From assembly GCA_000697335.1 (NCBI GenBank), contig JNEM01007424.1:1-52611 (forward strand): a DNA stretch of 52,611 bases, written 5' to 3'. A program made the translations under genes and the position numbers. The DNA comes from Conidiobolus incongruus B7586 (Eukaryota > Entomophthoromycota > Entomophthoromycetes > Entomophthorales > Conidiobolaceae). Positions 25,812-36,619 of the stretch are shown here, in pieces (the first letter of the stretch is position 1; the number at the start of each line of letters is the position of its first letter). The notes below the pieces were generated by a model. That model was not told the origin of the DNA. It did not search any database and saw only the letters and a program-made list of their open reading frames with translations.

Positions 25812-26220
25812 CTATCAATTCCAAACTATTCATTTATTAATTATTTGAATTCTGTCTTATTTGAAATATACTGATAAATATGGATTGAGATATACAGAGT
25901 CATTTCCCACCAGTTTTAAAAAGTCATTATCCAACTTGTGTCCATGATTGAATTGTTGTGAGCACTTAACAGATCCTTTGATCAATTAAATCACAAACAC
26001 TTTCAGTACTTCAAGTACCAGATCGTTCAAAATTGTTGGGTGCTTCTCATTTAAGGATCCGAGATTGAGGAGCTTTAGCATTTGGGTCAAAGTCTTAATT
26101 TGAATTAAATACCCTTGGTGCTAGGTTTAAATGCGACTAGATTCAAATCTCTTAAGAAGAGTAGGCATGTTTGACACTATTCCAATTGATTGAAATTATA
26201 TTCGAAATGGTCACGAAACA
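25812..26220 (-). pseudogene. Decayed copy of the 3' end of the YEATS-domain gene
   Basis: This stretch aligns by eye with 32262-32670, the last 130-140 codons of the YEATS2-like gene, on the same strand. The strongest blocks are AACAGATCCTTTGATCAATT with the following CACAAACACTTTCAG, and GGGTGCTTCTC. The copy holds many substitutions and small gaps and ends before the central part of the gene. It has no start and no upstream YEATS domain, so it is a truncated duplicate about 6.5 kb from its source. Because it matches the exon through the stop-codon side, a DNA-level local duplication is more likely than an independent gene. Confidence 0.85.
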
Positions 26221-26435
26221 GCCGAAGATAAAAGATTAGAATCATAGACAAATGTTCGATAAACCAGCTTCAAAATCAAGGTGATAATAGTCCAAAATAT
26301 AGACAATATGTAACTCAAAATAGCAGAGTAAAATTGGCCAATTGGGTAAAGATGGTTACAGAAGGATTATCTTCTTCAACAGTTAGTACTGTGTTGGTAT
26401 TAGTTTCAAACTTTGCAAATAGGGCAGCAGAGTGA
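26221..26435 (+). pseudogene. Short coding-like fragment, possibly cyclin-like
   Basis: On the plus strand one frame stays open for about 53 codons and ends at TGA (about 26433). It includes VKLANWVKMVTEGLSSSTVS and FANRAA. The pattern of a helix, SSSTVS and a following helix resembles the first helices of Pho80/Pcl-type fungal cyclins, but this is a weak by-eye resemblance. Upstream, the frame breaks up within 100 bases, and no start or clear acceptor is present. It lies directly between the YEATS-gene relic and another fragment, so it is most likely part of the same relic field. Confidence 0.25.
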
Positions 26436-26441
26436 TTTTTA

Positions 26442-26785
26442 TTAAGAGCTTTTTTTGGAATTAGAAAGAGTTCTATTGATCTGATTAGTAGTGGGAAGTT
26501 GAGCAGTGGGATCTTGTTGATTGTTGACTGAAGGGTTGCTAGATCTTCTTGAAAGAAGTTTGGAACTGGTTCTTAAAGTTTTAACACGTTTAATGTCAAA
26601 TGATCCTTCTCCTAGTACATGATGAGGATTATTAATATGTTGATCAAATAAATTAGTGTGAGGTTCCAAATTGCATCGTATGAGATAAGTACCACCAGCG
26701 AGATATCCGTCATTTAGCTGTTGCTGTTGTTCTTGATAAATTATCCTTATGTAGGTTTGATCCCTTGAACTATTTTATGTGGAAA
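26442..26785 (-). pseudogene. Unrecognised coding-like segment (possible C-terminal exon or relic)
   Basis: A minus-strand frame is open from about 26785 to a stop at 26442, roughly 110 codons, preceded by an acceptor-like AAAATAG. It reads QTYIRIIYQEQQQQLNDGYL early on and ends in a serine-, asparagine- and glutamine-rich tail. An internal ATG at 26667-26669 would give 75 residues. I do not recognise a family. Composition is more gene-like than its surroundings, but no upstream exon could be found, so a relic is more likely than a live gene. Confidence 0.3.
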
Positions 26786-28665
26786 TCTGAGATTGTGAGG
26801 AAATTGTTTTGAGAGTTATGAAATTGGGAAATAAAATTAAGAATGAAAAAATTAATATGTTAATATTCAAATTCACTGAATCTATAATTAACCAAATAGG
26901 TAATTATGAGACCATTTAAATATATTATTCACCAACAAACACTGCTATTATTTAAGTAATTATGAAATCTATAAAATCAAATTATGAATTGTTTAAATTT
27001 AAATTATCATATTTAGAAATTTGAATACGTTTATGAAACAAATTTTTACAAATTACACACCAAATTATTATTGTTTTTGAAAACTGTCCAATAAAAATCA
27101 TATATTTTTATGTATTCCATATTAGAGCTAGAAATTTTCCAAATATTACAAATGCAAAATTTTTTCCAATTCAAATATTATTAAGGTATTAATTTCTTTA
27201 ATCTCTATAGAATTGATGAAATTTATTTCAAACTAATAATTTAAATTTTGTATTTAGTACTTTTAAATAATATCAAATATTTATTTTTAATCATCCATCT
27301 TGTCAATATTAATAATTTCAAAAAGGTTATATAATTTGAATTAGTGTTACTTAAAGTTTAAATTATTTTGTTCAATATAATTTTTAATATGCAAAATATA
27401 TTATGTCTGAATAAATCATATCCAAATAAATTAAATATCAATAATATGTAATATTTAAGGACACGACGACCGTAATAGTGGGAGGAAATAGACTTTTAGA
27501 GCTTAAACAGGGAATTGCCAGTGGTAAATGATAGGTTACCAACAGAGTTAGGGGCAATCAATGGGGTACACCAAATGAGGTGAAAATGGCTTACAGCGAA
27601 TAAAGTAAATGCTCAATACATTTGAAATGAAGATAAAAGAGATGTGCTTATTAGTTCGTTGGTGATAATGTTATATTAGAGTATAGAAAATGGGTGCTCT
27701 CCAATGTAACTTCTTGATTCAGTGAGGTAATTGCAGTTCCTTGAGTGATTGACAAGATTATTTTCGATCAGATATTATAATGGCTTAGAGTGATTAAAAC
27801 TAATAAAAATTTAAACTGATTTAATCAAAATTATTCTATTATAAAAATAAATACAACAATTGTATAGTTAATGTATAAAATAATATATACTACTAACCCT
27901 ACCTGATAAATTAAATATTTAGTTTTAAAACTTATTATGACCTTGATATAATTATTCCAATCAGCAAATAATTATGTTATTCTTTTAACTAAATCCAATA
28001 TTAATGAATCTTTGATAGAATTATATTAAAATGTAAATTTTATTAATTTGATTAAAGAAGATACAATTATAGCAAATATCTGTTATTTTGGAAATGGAAC
28101 TTTAAAAAATTCCATTATTTATATTTTAATAATAATTAAAATCTATAATATAAGATTTTTCAAAATAAAGTAGAAAATATAATAATTTTAATGATTAAAT
28201 GAAATTAATTGAATATTATACAATTTTTAGAATACTAAATAAACCTAATATTTAATCATAACTAACTATTCAAAAATAAAAAATTCAAATATTAAACCAA
28301 TGTGATAAAATTTTGATTGGATAATTTTATAGATTCATTTAAATATTATTATAATAATAATTGATTTATTGATATTTATTCAATATGACCTCTTAATAAC
28401 AGTAATATATTGATTTTCATTTTCAATCTTTAAAATTGTTTAATTATTTTAATTAATTTTTTATAGTTTTATAGTTAAAGTAACAAATTATCATAAATTT
28501 AAATTATATATAACAAATTAACTAAAGATTTTGTTTTGAAAATTCTCTTTATATTTCTAATTGCTGAATTGATCTTAATCAATCGAATATTTAGTAATTT
28601 AAGATTAAAATCATGAAAAAATTTATAAAAATGTGTAAATAAACTAATTTTTTATTGAAATATTA
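26786..28665. other. A+T-rich intergenic region with a G+C-raised island at 27460-27790
   Basis: Mostly featureless A+T-rich DNA. The segment 27460-27790 is clearly richer in G and C than its flanks and gives broken open frames on both strands (for instance TTVIVGGNRLLELKQGIASG on plus). I could not assign it to a family. It looks like a decayed gene or a structured non-coding element. Confidence 0.45.
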
Positions 28666-31177
28666 GGCCAACTCAAATCTGTCCTATTTTTTCCAATTTT
28701 CAGTTTGACTGATTTTGGTTTTTGAAAAAATTGGTCATAAAAAAATAGCTTACTAATTTTTTTGGTTCATAAAATCCATTTGTTTTCTTTTATAAACTAT
28801 GAAAATAAAGCTAAAAGTATATTATTACATTTTACAGCAATGTAACTTTATTCTATATTAATTAAACAACTTCTATTTTATGTTGAATATCACACAAATT
28901 TATTAACAAAAACACCACTTTTAAGCTTAATCTTGTTTATTTCTCTTATGTCATCTACTATTAATACTAGTAATAACAATAAAAGCTCCCTTGAACTATA
29001 TTTAATAGAAGCTATACTTAATTAGTTGAGGTAAGAAGAAAACTATAAATCTTAGTGTTTTAACAAGTTAAATATTTCTTTTCAAATATATAACTCAATC
29101 CCTATTTAAAAAAGAGTAGATTACTTAAAGCTAAGAAAAAAGCTTGATAAAATATTTAATTATATAAAAACTCTTATTCACAAATTTAAAGCTGCTAAAT
29201 AAGTTTTAACAAGTAAATAATATAATAGAAATAGTTATTTGTTTATAATAGTTAATGCTATTAAAATAAAAGATAATTTGATTTTTAAAGCCTTTAATAT
29301 AACTTTTATAACCTCTTCATTACACAACTAATTTTATTATAAGGAATTAAATATTTTAGATGATAAAAAATAAAGTAATAGCTTTTATCTTTAATTATCT
29401 TCTTTAAGTGAAAGTTTTAAAAGTGTAAGAGATAATAAAAGAAAGAAAAATACTTAATTTTTTTTCCTCAAGGTTATTAAAGAAAGCATACAAGAGCAAA
29501 ATAAAATCTTAAGATAGTAGATTATAATATAATAACTACAAGAAGAACATTAGTTATAATTATTAGAACAACAACAATTTTTAATAGAAAAACTCTTATA
29601 ATTAATGTAAAAGAATTTTAAAAAGAGTATTTAGTTTATATAATTTTTATTATTAAATAAAATAAAATCAAAAAATATATTTAAAATAGTTAACCAAGTG
29701 TTAGTTTATGATAACATTATTATTTGTGATTTATTTAATTTAACAAGGTTATTATATGTATTAATTATATTTTGTTTATTATCATCAATATTAACATTTT
29801 CACTAGTTTTTTTTTAATTCCTTCTTTTAAATTATAATCTTATATATTAAAAGAAATAAAGTGGTAAAGAAAAGTAATTAAATATATAAGTGTAGTAACA
29901 AATTAATAAGCTTTTGTATTTTATATATAATAAAGTAATAACTTTAAATAAGAAAAGATAACTTTCTAAATACTAAAAGTTTTTTCTATTACAGATTACT
30001 TTTTATTATATGTTATATTAGATTCTTTTATTTTTTGCTTTATAAAAGGAAAAGCAGCTTTAATCTAATTTCTTTAAAATAAAGTAACTATAAACTTATT
30101 ATTAACATAACCTATAAAAAACACAAATTAAATATATTTATTTACTATTAATAATAAATTAAATTAAGTATAAAATAATTATATTACTTATTATTATCTA
30201 CAAGAATATATTTTCTTTATTTAAAGTATTTATTTGATTTATTGAATAATTTAGATGTTTTTAAAATACTAAAGTTATAATATAATTTAAGTTTCCTAAA
30301 CTCAAAATATATAAATTTATTCAAAGATAATATAACAGCTATATATTAAAGGCTGTGTGTATTTTTACTGTTGTAATATAACTATATATGAAATATAGGT
30401 TAATCTTCAAGTATAATATAACTACCATTTAAGTAACCAATATAATTATTAAAAAGGGGTTGTTTTAAATAAGATTCCTCTATATTATAATAATTTTCTA
30501 GCCAAACTATTTGATTTTCTAGTTTTTCTTTAATAGAATATATTACTCTTTTAGTATATAAAATAACAGTTCCTTCTCTTATTTAGAACTTTTCAGCTAT
30601 ATCTTTTAAACATGCTTTTTTGTAAACTAGTTAGTAAAATGTAACTGCTAACTAAGTTTTTAAAGATGCTTGTTTTTCTTGATGAAAAGAAATGAAATTT
30701 ATATGTAATTGTAAAATATTGGCAAGTTGGAAAAACTTAGCTTTTAGCATCCTTATCTATCTTTTGAAATCATTTTCTTCAAAAGGAAGTTTACATATAG
30801 ACTACAGTAGCAAGTATAGTATATATAGCAAGTGTGGAGATATATATCTTGAGGTTTTTAGTTCATATAATAATCTTATAATTGCTGGATCATTTATGTT
30901 CTTATTAAAGTTAACTATAATAAGGGTAATAAAGAACTCTACTATTTTTTTTATGCTAGGCATAATAAAAAAATAAAACTAATGAAGTGATTTTGATAAA
31001 TACTATATATTTTTTAGTTTGAGAAGAGGAATACTTGATTATTAATTATTTTAAGACTTTAGAGTTAATTATGGGAAAACATCACTGAATTTTCTTTTTG
31101 GGACACATTTGAGCACATTTTTAACATTTTTTGAAAAAATCAGGAAAATTAAGAATCAGGACAGATTTGAGTTGGCC
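28666..31177. mobile_element. PIF/Harbinger-type DNA transposon, decayed, two-gene layout
   Basis: About 2.5 kb with terminal inverted repeats GGCCAACTCAAATCTGTCCT at both ends, read inward. TTA flanks the left end and occurs two bases off the right end, compatible with the family's 3-base target duplication. On the minus strand (about 30960 to 30000) the transposase of the HARBI1/DDE_4 group is visible: an N-terminal helix-turn-helix-like region, then YIGYLNGSYIILED (the family's GALDGxHI), then NTHSL and, further on, YILVDNN (the family's LADSGY). Aspartates appear as asparagine in places and tryptophan or glutamine positions as stops. On the plus strand (about 28950-29650) lies a second broken frame with a coiled, Q- and K-rich end (SIQEQNKIL), in the place of the Myb/SANT-like partner gene that Harbinger elements carry. 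It is inactive. Confidence 0.78.
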
Positions 31178-32250
31178 CATTATTTATGTTTTTAATATAT
31201 AACTTTAGAGTCATAAGTTGAGTATTATTTACTTTTTTCAATTTTAAAATCATTTGATCTATCTACTCAGAGTGAATGATATTCTAATTTTAAATTATTA
31301 AACTGACCTGGTGTTGTGTTTCATAATATAATTTCTAAATATTGTTGTTAGATAAAGTACTTTTAATATGGTTTAGTACATTTATTAACTCTGCTCTTTG
31401 ATGTTTTGGAAATGTATTTATTAAAGTTTACTTACCATTGAGATGTAGCAAAATATCCAACATTTTCCTTTGTCTCTTTGTCACTCCTGGATTTAAATAG
31501 TTTGTTCAGTGTATGACATAGGATTTGGTTAAGATCTAACAAAGAGAACAAAGGATATTATTTGCTTACGGACTAACAAAGCCAGGCTGCATTAGGAATA
31601 ATATTGACTTGATTATCAAATCGAGACAGATAGGTATTTTCAAATTATAACACTAGCTAAGAAATGAAATTTTAATCTCTCTATTTTAAAATAATAATAT
31701 AAGTTGTAATTACTAAAATTTAATAACAAAATAAATAATTACATAATTTAACGACAAATAATTAGATAATCTGATGCCATGACAAAGATAAAATTATTGA
31801 AGAAAAGTTAAAAATTTTTTAGATAATCTAATAAAATATTTTTCAAATTCAGCTGTGATGCTAAGAAGAAGCAAAGATCTCATATATCATAGATAATAAT
31901 TGATTCCATATAAAATATTAATAAGCAAATCATTTACCAATCCAATATCAATGTGAAAATATAATTAAATCAATAATAAATTATATAGTCTTAGAGCTAT
32001 GGATTAATTATTGTGGATACAAAAAGAATAATCTGAATGACATAAATTTAAGACCAGTTAATTCTATCAATATAAGGGAATATCTTAAAATTTCAAATTT
32101 GATAAATTATAATATTTAAAAAGGTTTAACAACCATAATTATTACCAATATTCCAGCCAAAAAATTGGTTTTGAAAATATAGATTAAATTATAAAAAATT
32201 TAATTTATTTTTAAATTAATAATTTACAAAAAAATTACCTCTAGCAAAAA
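31178..32250. other. A+T-rich intergenic region with a small inverted repeat
   Basis: About 1.1 kb between the Harbinger element and the 3' end of the YEATS gene. It contains an inverted pair, TCCTTTGTCTCTTTGT (about 31466-31482) and ACAAAGAGAACAAAGGA (about 31538-31554). No coding frame was recognised. The YEATS gene polyadenylation region must lie near 32250. Confidence 0.45.
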
Positions 32251-35200
32251 TTATCTGTGTTTTTTACTCACTCCAAAGAATTCATTAGTCAGCCATTTCA
32301 ACTCTGGGGTATTCAAAATATACTGATAAGTGTGGATAGGGGTAAGGAGCCACTTGCCTCCAGTTTCTAAATCGTCATCATCCAATTTGTGCCCATGATT
32401 TAACTGTCGTGAACACTTGACAGATCCTTTGATCAATTTAATAACAAACACTTTCAGTGCTGCAAGTACCAATTCGTTCACAATTGCCGGGTGCTTCTCG
32501 TTAAAGAATCTGAGGTTGAGGGGTTTTAACATATGGGTTAACAATTTCAATTCACTTTGAATACTCTTTGTAATAGGTTTAGATGAGATTTGATTTAAAT
32601 CCCTCAAGAACAGTTGAGAATTTTGACAAAATTCTAATTGACTGAAACTGGACTCGGAATGATCAACTTCCAACTCTTCATTGTCGCTGTCGATTACGAT
32701 AACGTCGTCATCGTCCAGGAGTTCACCTTCTTCGAGTTCTCCACTCTGTTCCAACTTGATCATTTTGATAGTTTTGAGTTTATAGACCTTCACAAGGTTG
32801 TAGAGATCTTCCCTCGAACTCAGGGTGTTTAATCCGCCTGTGAGTAGACCATAATCTTTACAGAATTCGGATTCACATCGGAAATTATTATCTAAACGCT
32901 CTAGACGACCACAAACTTTGCAGAAGTTTACATAGACCCGACGATCTTCTAAAGGATGGAGATTAATTTTGGATCTTAGGGGCCTTATGGAATGGTCGTA
33001 ATACCTCAGCCAATTCAAAAGGTACCTCGTGGTGAGTTGCTTGAGGCACGTTTGACTCGGCACATCCAACCCATCAAAATGGTCTTTCAGCGATGATTTC
33101 ATGCTATGGGCTCGATACCATTCGATCGCATTCTTTCGTATGGAGTCCCAAGTGCTGAATTCGGTCCAGTCTTTAGCGGTTCTGTACGGTAGATCTAATG
33201 TTGGTGAATCACCAATTAGTGGGAATTTATCCAATTGACGCAAGCATAGAGCATGAGCTTCCAACGTTAGACCAAAATCCGAAGGATGCAACTTCTTTTG
33301 AGATATTGATTTCTTTCGCTTTTTCTCTATAGTTTCTGGCAATACCTTCCCATTAGTAATAGGTTGTGGCATATCTTTAGCGTTAGAGTCTTTCTTCTGA
33401 TTGTTTTGAGAGTCGTTGGGTTGATTAGTACTATTCAAAAATTTTGTGTTGCGATCCAGTTCCAAATCTAACCAAATTTCGCCGCCTAATTTTTGTTCAC
33501 CGCTCAGACTCCAGTCGAGTCGTAACATGTGGATAAAGCTGACAGGATTGTTCTTGGCATCGTCATGGAAGAAGAATTGGATTCGCACTGGGAATTCACC
33601 CCAGCCGTAACGTGTTAAATGGAATGGAGGTGATGTTAAATCGATTACATCGTTGGGGGCGTAGGATGGATGGAGAAAGAAACGTACTTGGCGGACGTAT
33701 GCTGTTAGATCGAGATCGTAGGTAGTACCAGAGACGTACACCATCCATTTGAATAGTGGCTGGCTAGTCTGACCGTCCAAAGGACATATGTATTTAGAAA
33801 CGTTTCCAATAATGATACGTTTTTTGATATAAAATCTAGAACCGTGATCGGGAATACCGTTGTGTTGAAGTTGATAATTTGCAATTGGTTGAGTCGTAGT
33901 ACATGTAACAGAGGCAGGTATCTGAATATTGGTCGGAGAAGAAACTTGAACAGGCTGTGTAAGTTCTTCACTCTCATTTTGTATCGTATCCTCAGTCGCT
34001 CGATCCACTGTCGATTTTTCAACATTTGTCTGGGTTTGTGATGCACTGGCAGAATTCGATACAGTATGACTTGGAGAAGGTGTAGCAGCCGGTGTCTGGG
34101 TAGTAATTGCAGAGGATGAAGGATTAACTTTCTTCACCTTATTGAGAGGATAATCATCCTCCATAATATCGACATCCTCATCATAGACCTTAATACCGTA
34201 AACACGACCCAATCCCATACCCTCCTTGGGAATAATCTTACTACCTCTATAATTCCTCTTCAGCGTATCCAAATCGAATTTTTCGGGCACTGGATTCATT
34301 AACGGTTTGGTCAATGTATTCCTACATGGATGATTCTTAGGCACTTCACTCTCAGGTACTGGGGTACCACAAATCAAATTGGCCTCCTGATGACTTGGAA
34401 ATTCGATATTGTGACTAATTCTACAGTGATTTAAAAATCCCTGAATATTTAAAAAGTTGCACCGATTGCATTCTGGACAATGAATTCTTACGAATGGTCC
34501 CTCATCTAATTTCGCATACAGTATTGAATCGTCAACGTAGGATCGCTTTGGATTGGCAAAATTAGTATTATTCCGATGTTGCTTATACTTGGATTTGTAT
34601 TCGCTGCTCAATTCCTTTAGTCGCTTGAGTCCTAAATTGATTTCATTTTTGATGGTTTCTATTTCCCTGCGTTTTAAATATAATTCCATATCGAATTGGT
34701 CTTCCAGGATGCGCGATAATTTTTGGGTGAGGGGATTTTGAACTGCTATATATAAATTAATACATTATATTTGATAAAATAATTTATAATTAAATATTTA
34801 CTTTGAGATGGTTTTGAATTCAATTGATTGCCTTTAGATTTGGTTCCATTTGGTACATTTTTCCTATAATGCAGATATAAATTCCTGTCGACAGATTTCG
34901 GCTGAGTTAATGGTATGTCTGAAATAGCATAGGATGAATTATCTGAGGATGGGTCTTCATCATATTCCTGCTCAGGCTCTTGTTCTGCTTCATGTTCCCA
35001 TTCCTCTGGCTGAGCACTCCTTCTCTTAAACCCATCATAACTTTTCAACGATTTGGTAGCAATTGGAACATGTGTTAACTCTGTTTCTGAATCCGTGGAT
35101 GTATCGCTATGGTACCTCGAAATACTGGGAATTTGAGAGCTATTCGGATTACTTACAGAAATATCAGATTCGTCGCTATCTAAAGCAGAATCTTCTGCAG

Positions 35201-35270
35201 AACTCGACGATGAACTAATTCCTTCAATATACTGACGTCTTATGTCGGAATCGAAAGGTTTTTTAGACAT
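32251..35270 (-). CDS. YEATS-domain chromatin protein, YEATS2-like
   Basis: Nuclear reader of acylated histone H3 lysines; animal YEATS2 serves the ATAC acetyltransferase complex, and a similar role here is inference. Two exons, 34802-35270 and 32251-34745, joined by a 56-base intron in frame, give 987 residues. Order: acidic serine-rich N-terminus; a helical region (about 160-215) typical of the YEATS2 N-terminal part; a zinc-finger-like block with HCPECNRCNF and NHCRISH (about 244-267) followed by a conserved CG...HPCR segment; a serine/threonine-rich linker; the YEATS domain (about 457-590) with GWGEFPVRIQFFF, the strand carrying the reader-pocket tryptophan; then a fungal C-terminal region with a four-cysteine motif CKVCGRL...CESEFC. 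It is divergent from COQ7 across 516 bases. A decayed copy of its last exon part lies at 25812-26220. Confidence 0.88.
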
Positions 35271-35786
35271 AATTATGTGATTTTGATTCTATTAAAGCGA
35301 TTATTGGAAGATGTTATAAAATTTAATTTAAAATAAAGAATTTAATAAATAATGGCTAATAGTCTATTTAATTATTTAATATTGGCAATTATTTTAATTG
35401 TATCAACATTCAATTTTTAATTCAACATTTATTTATTTTGATTTTGAAATTTACATGTTACTAGGGTTTTTTGAGTTAAATTTAATTGACAGTAATTATT
35501 ATGGGATTTCAATTGAATTTTACAATATAAATTACCCAATTTCAGATTCATTTTAATTGCATTTATGATAATTAATAAATAAATAAATAACTCGAATATA
35601 TAGTTCGTAAAATATTAAAGTCTTATGGATAATCAAGGACATAAAATATTTTTCTATCAAATTTATCTATACCGAATATACTTTGTAGTGCCAAATTATT
35701 AGATGAAATAATCTCTGTATAATTGTCCCACAATAGTAATTAAATTTTAATAGATTATAAAGGTTCAAAGTCCACCCAGTCCACTT
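35271..35786. promoter_or_regulatory. Divergent promoter region of YEATS gene and COQ7
   Basis: 516 bases separate the two start codons, so both promoters must lie here. The stretch is A+T-rich with many TATA-like words and a short TAAA tandem near 35575-35590. I could not single out a binding site. Confidence 0.5.
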
Positions 35787-36619
35787 ATGAACAAAAATAA
35801 TTATAAAAAAATAATGATGATCTCACACTTCGTTAAACCTATCAAACCCCAAACTCTATTAAGACCTACTGCTATTCAATCGAATCTGATTCGATTTAAT
35901 TCTACTACCACCACCAATAACCTTAAGTCAGAAACCGGCGAACCCAAAATCAATGACGATGAACCCTACCGCGACCTCACACCTCAAGAGTTAGAAAGCA
36001 TTCGCACTATGTTGCGCATAAACCAAGCTGGAGAAATTGGTGCCAACTACATTTATATGGGACAGTATCAAGTGTTTAAGAATGATAAAAATTTGAAAGA
36101 TTTAATTTTGGTATTTAATGCAATTTAAAATTTGGCTACAAGTTACTAATAGTTGGTGTTTAGCATATGTGGGAACAAGAAAAAGTCCACTTAAACAAAT
36201 TTAATGAATTGATCCCCGAGTACAGATCCCGACCCACTGCACTCATGCCCCTATGGCGAATTGCAGGGTTCGCAGTAGGTGCTGGTACAGCCCTCATGGG
36301 AAAAGAAGCAGCCATGATGTGCACTGAAGCTGTCGAAACGGTGATTGGAGGTCATTACAATGACCAATTGAGGGAATTAGCCAATATCAAAAATAAAGAT
36401 GTTGAAGAGTTGAGGAAAGTTATCAGACAGTTTAGGGATGACGAGCTTGAACATTTGGACACTGCAGTGGAGTATGACGCTCATCAGGTATTATTATATA
36501 ATTTTAATAGGTTTAACAATGCATTAATATCAGACGTTTAGGCACCTTTACACACTCTAATGAGTAATGTAATTAAAGGAGGTTGTAAGGCGGCTATTTG
36601 GATCTGTTCCAAAGTTTAA
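35787..36619 (+). CDS. COQ7: 5-demethoxyubiquinone hydroxylase, mitochondrial
   Basis: Di-iron monooxygenase that hydroxylates demethoxyubiquinone, the penultimate step of ubiquinone synthesis, on the matrix side of the inner mitochondrial membrane. Three exons: 35787-36110, 36164-36487, 36542-36619, with introns of 53 and 54 bases. The first has a textbook TACTAAT branch site. Product 241 residues. The basic, acid-poor start (about 40 residues) looks like a mitochondrial presequence; a start at the internal MM pair near residue 10 is also possible. The ferritin-like di-iron ligands are present: NQAGEIGA (first Glu), HMWEQEKVH (Glu and His), [11 protein letters not shown] and [10 protein letters not shown]. 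The RPTALMPLW and [12 protein letters not shown] stretches and the C-terminal GCKAAIW are typical. This shows that the organism makes ubiquinone and respires. Confidence 0.95.

Noticed and set aside
30692-30976. 94-codon plus-strand open frame
   Set aside because: It lies antisense to the N-terminal part of the Harbinger transposase and is explained by it.
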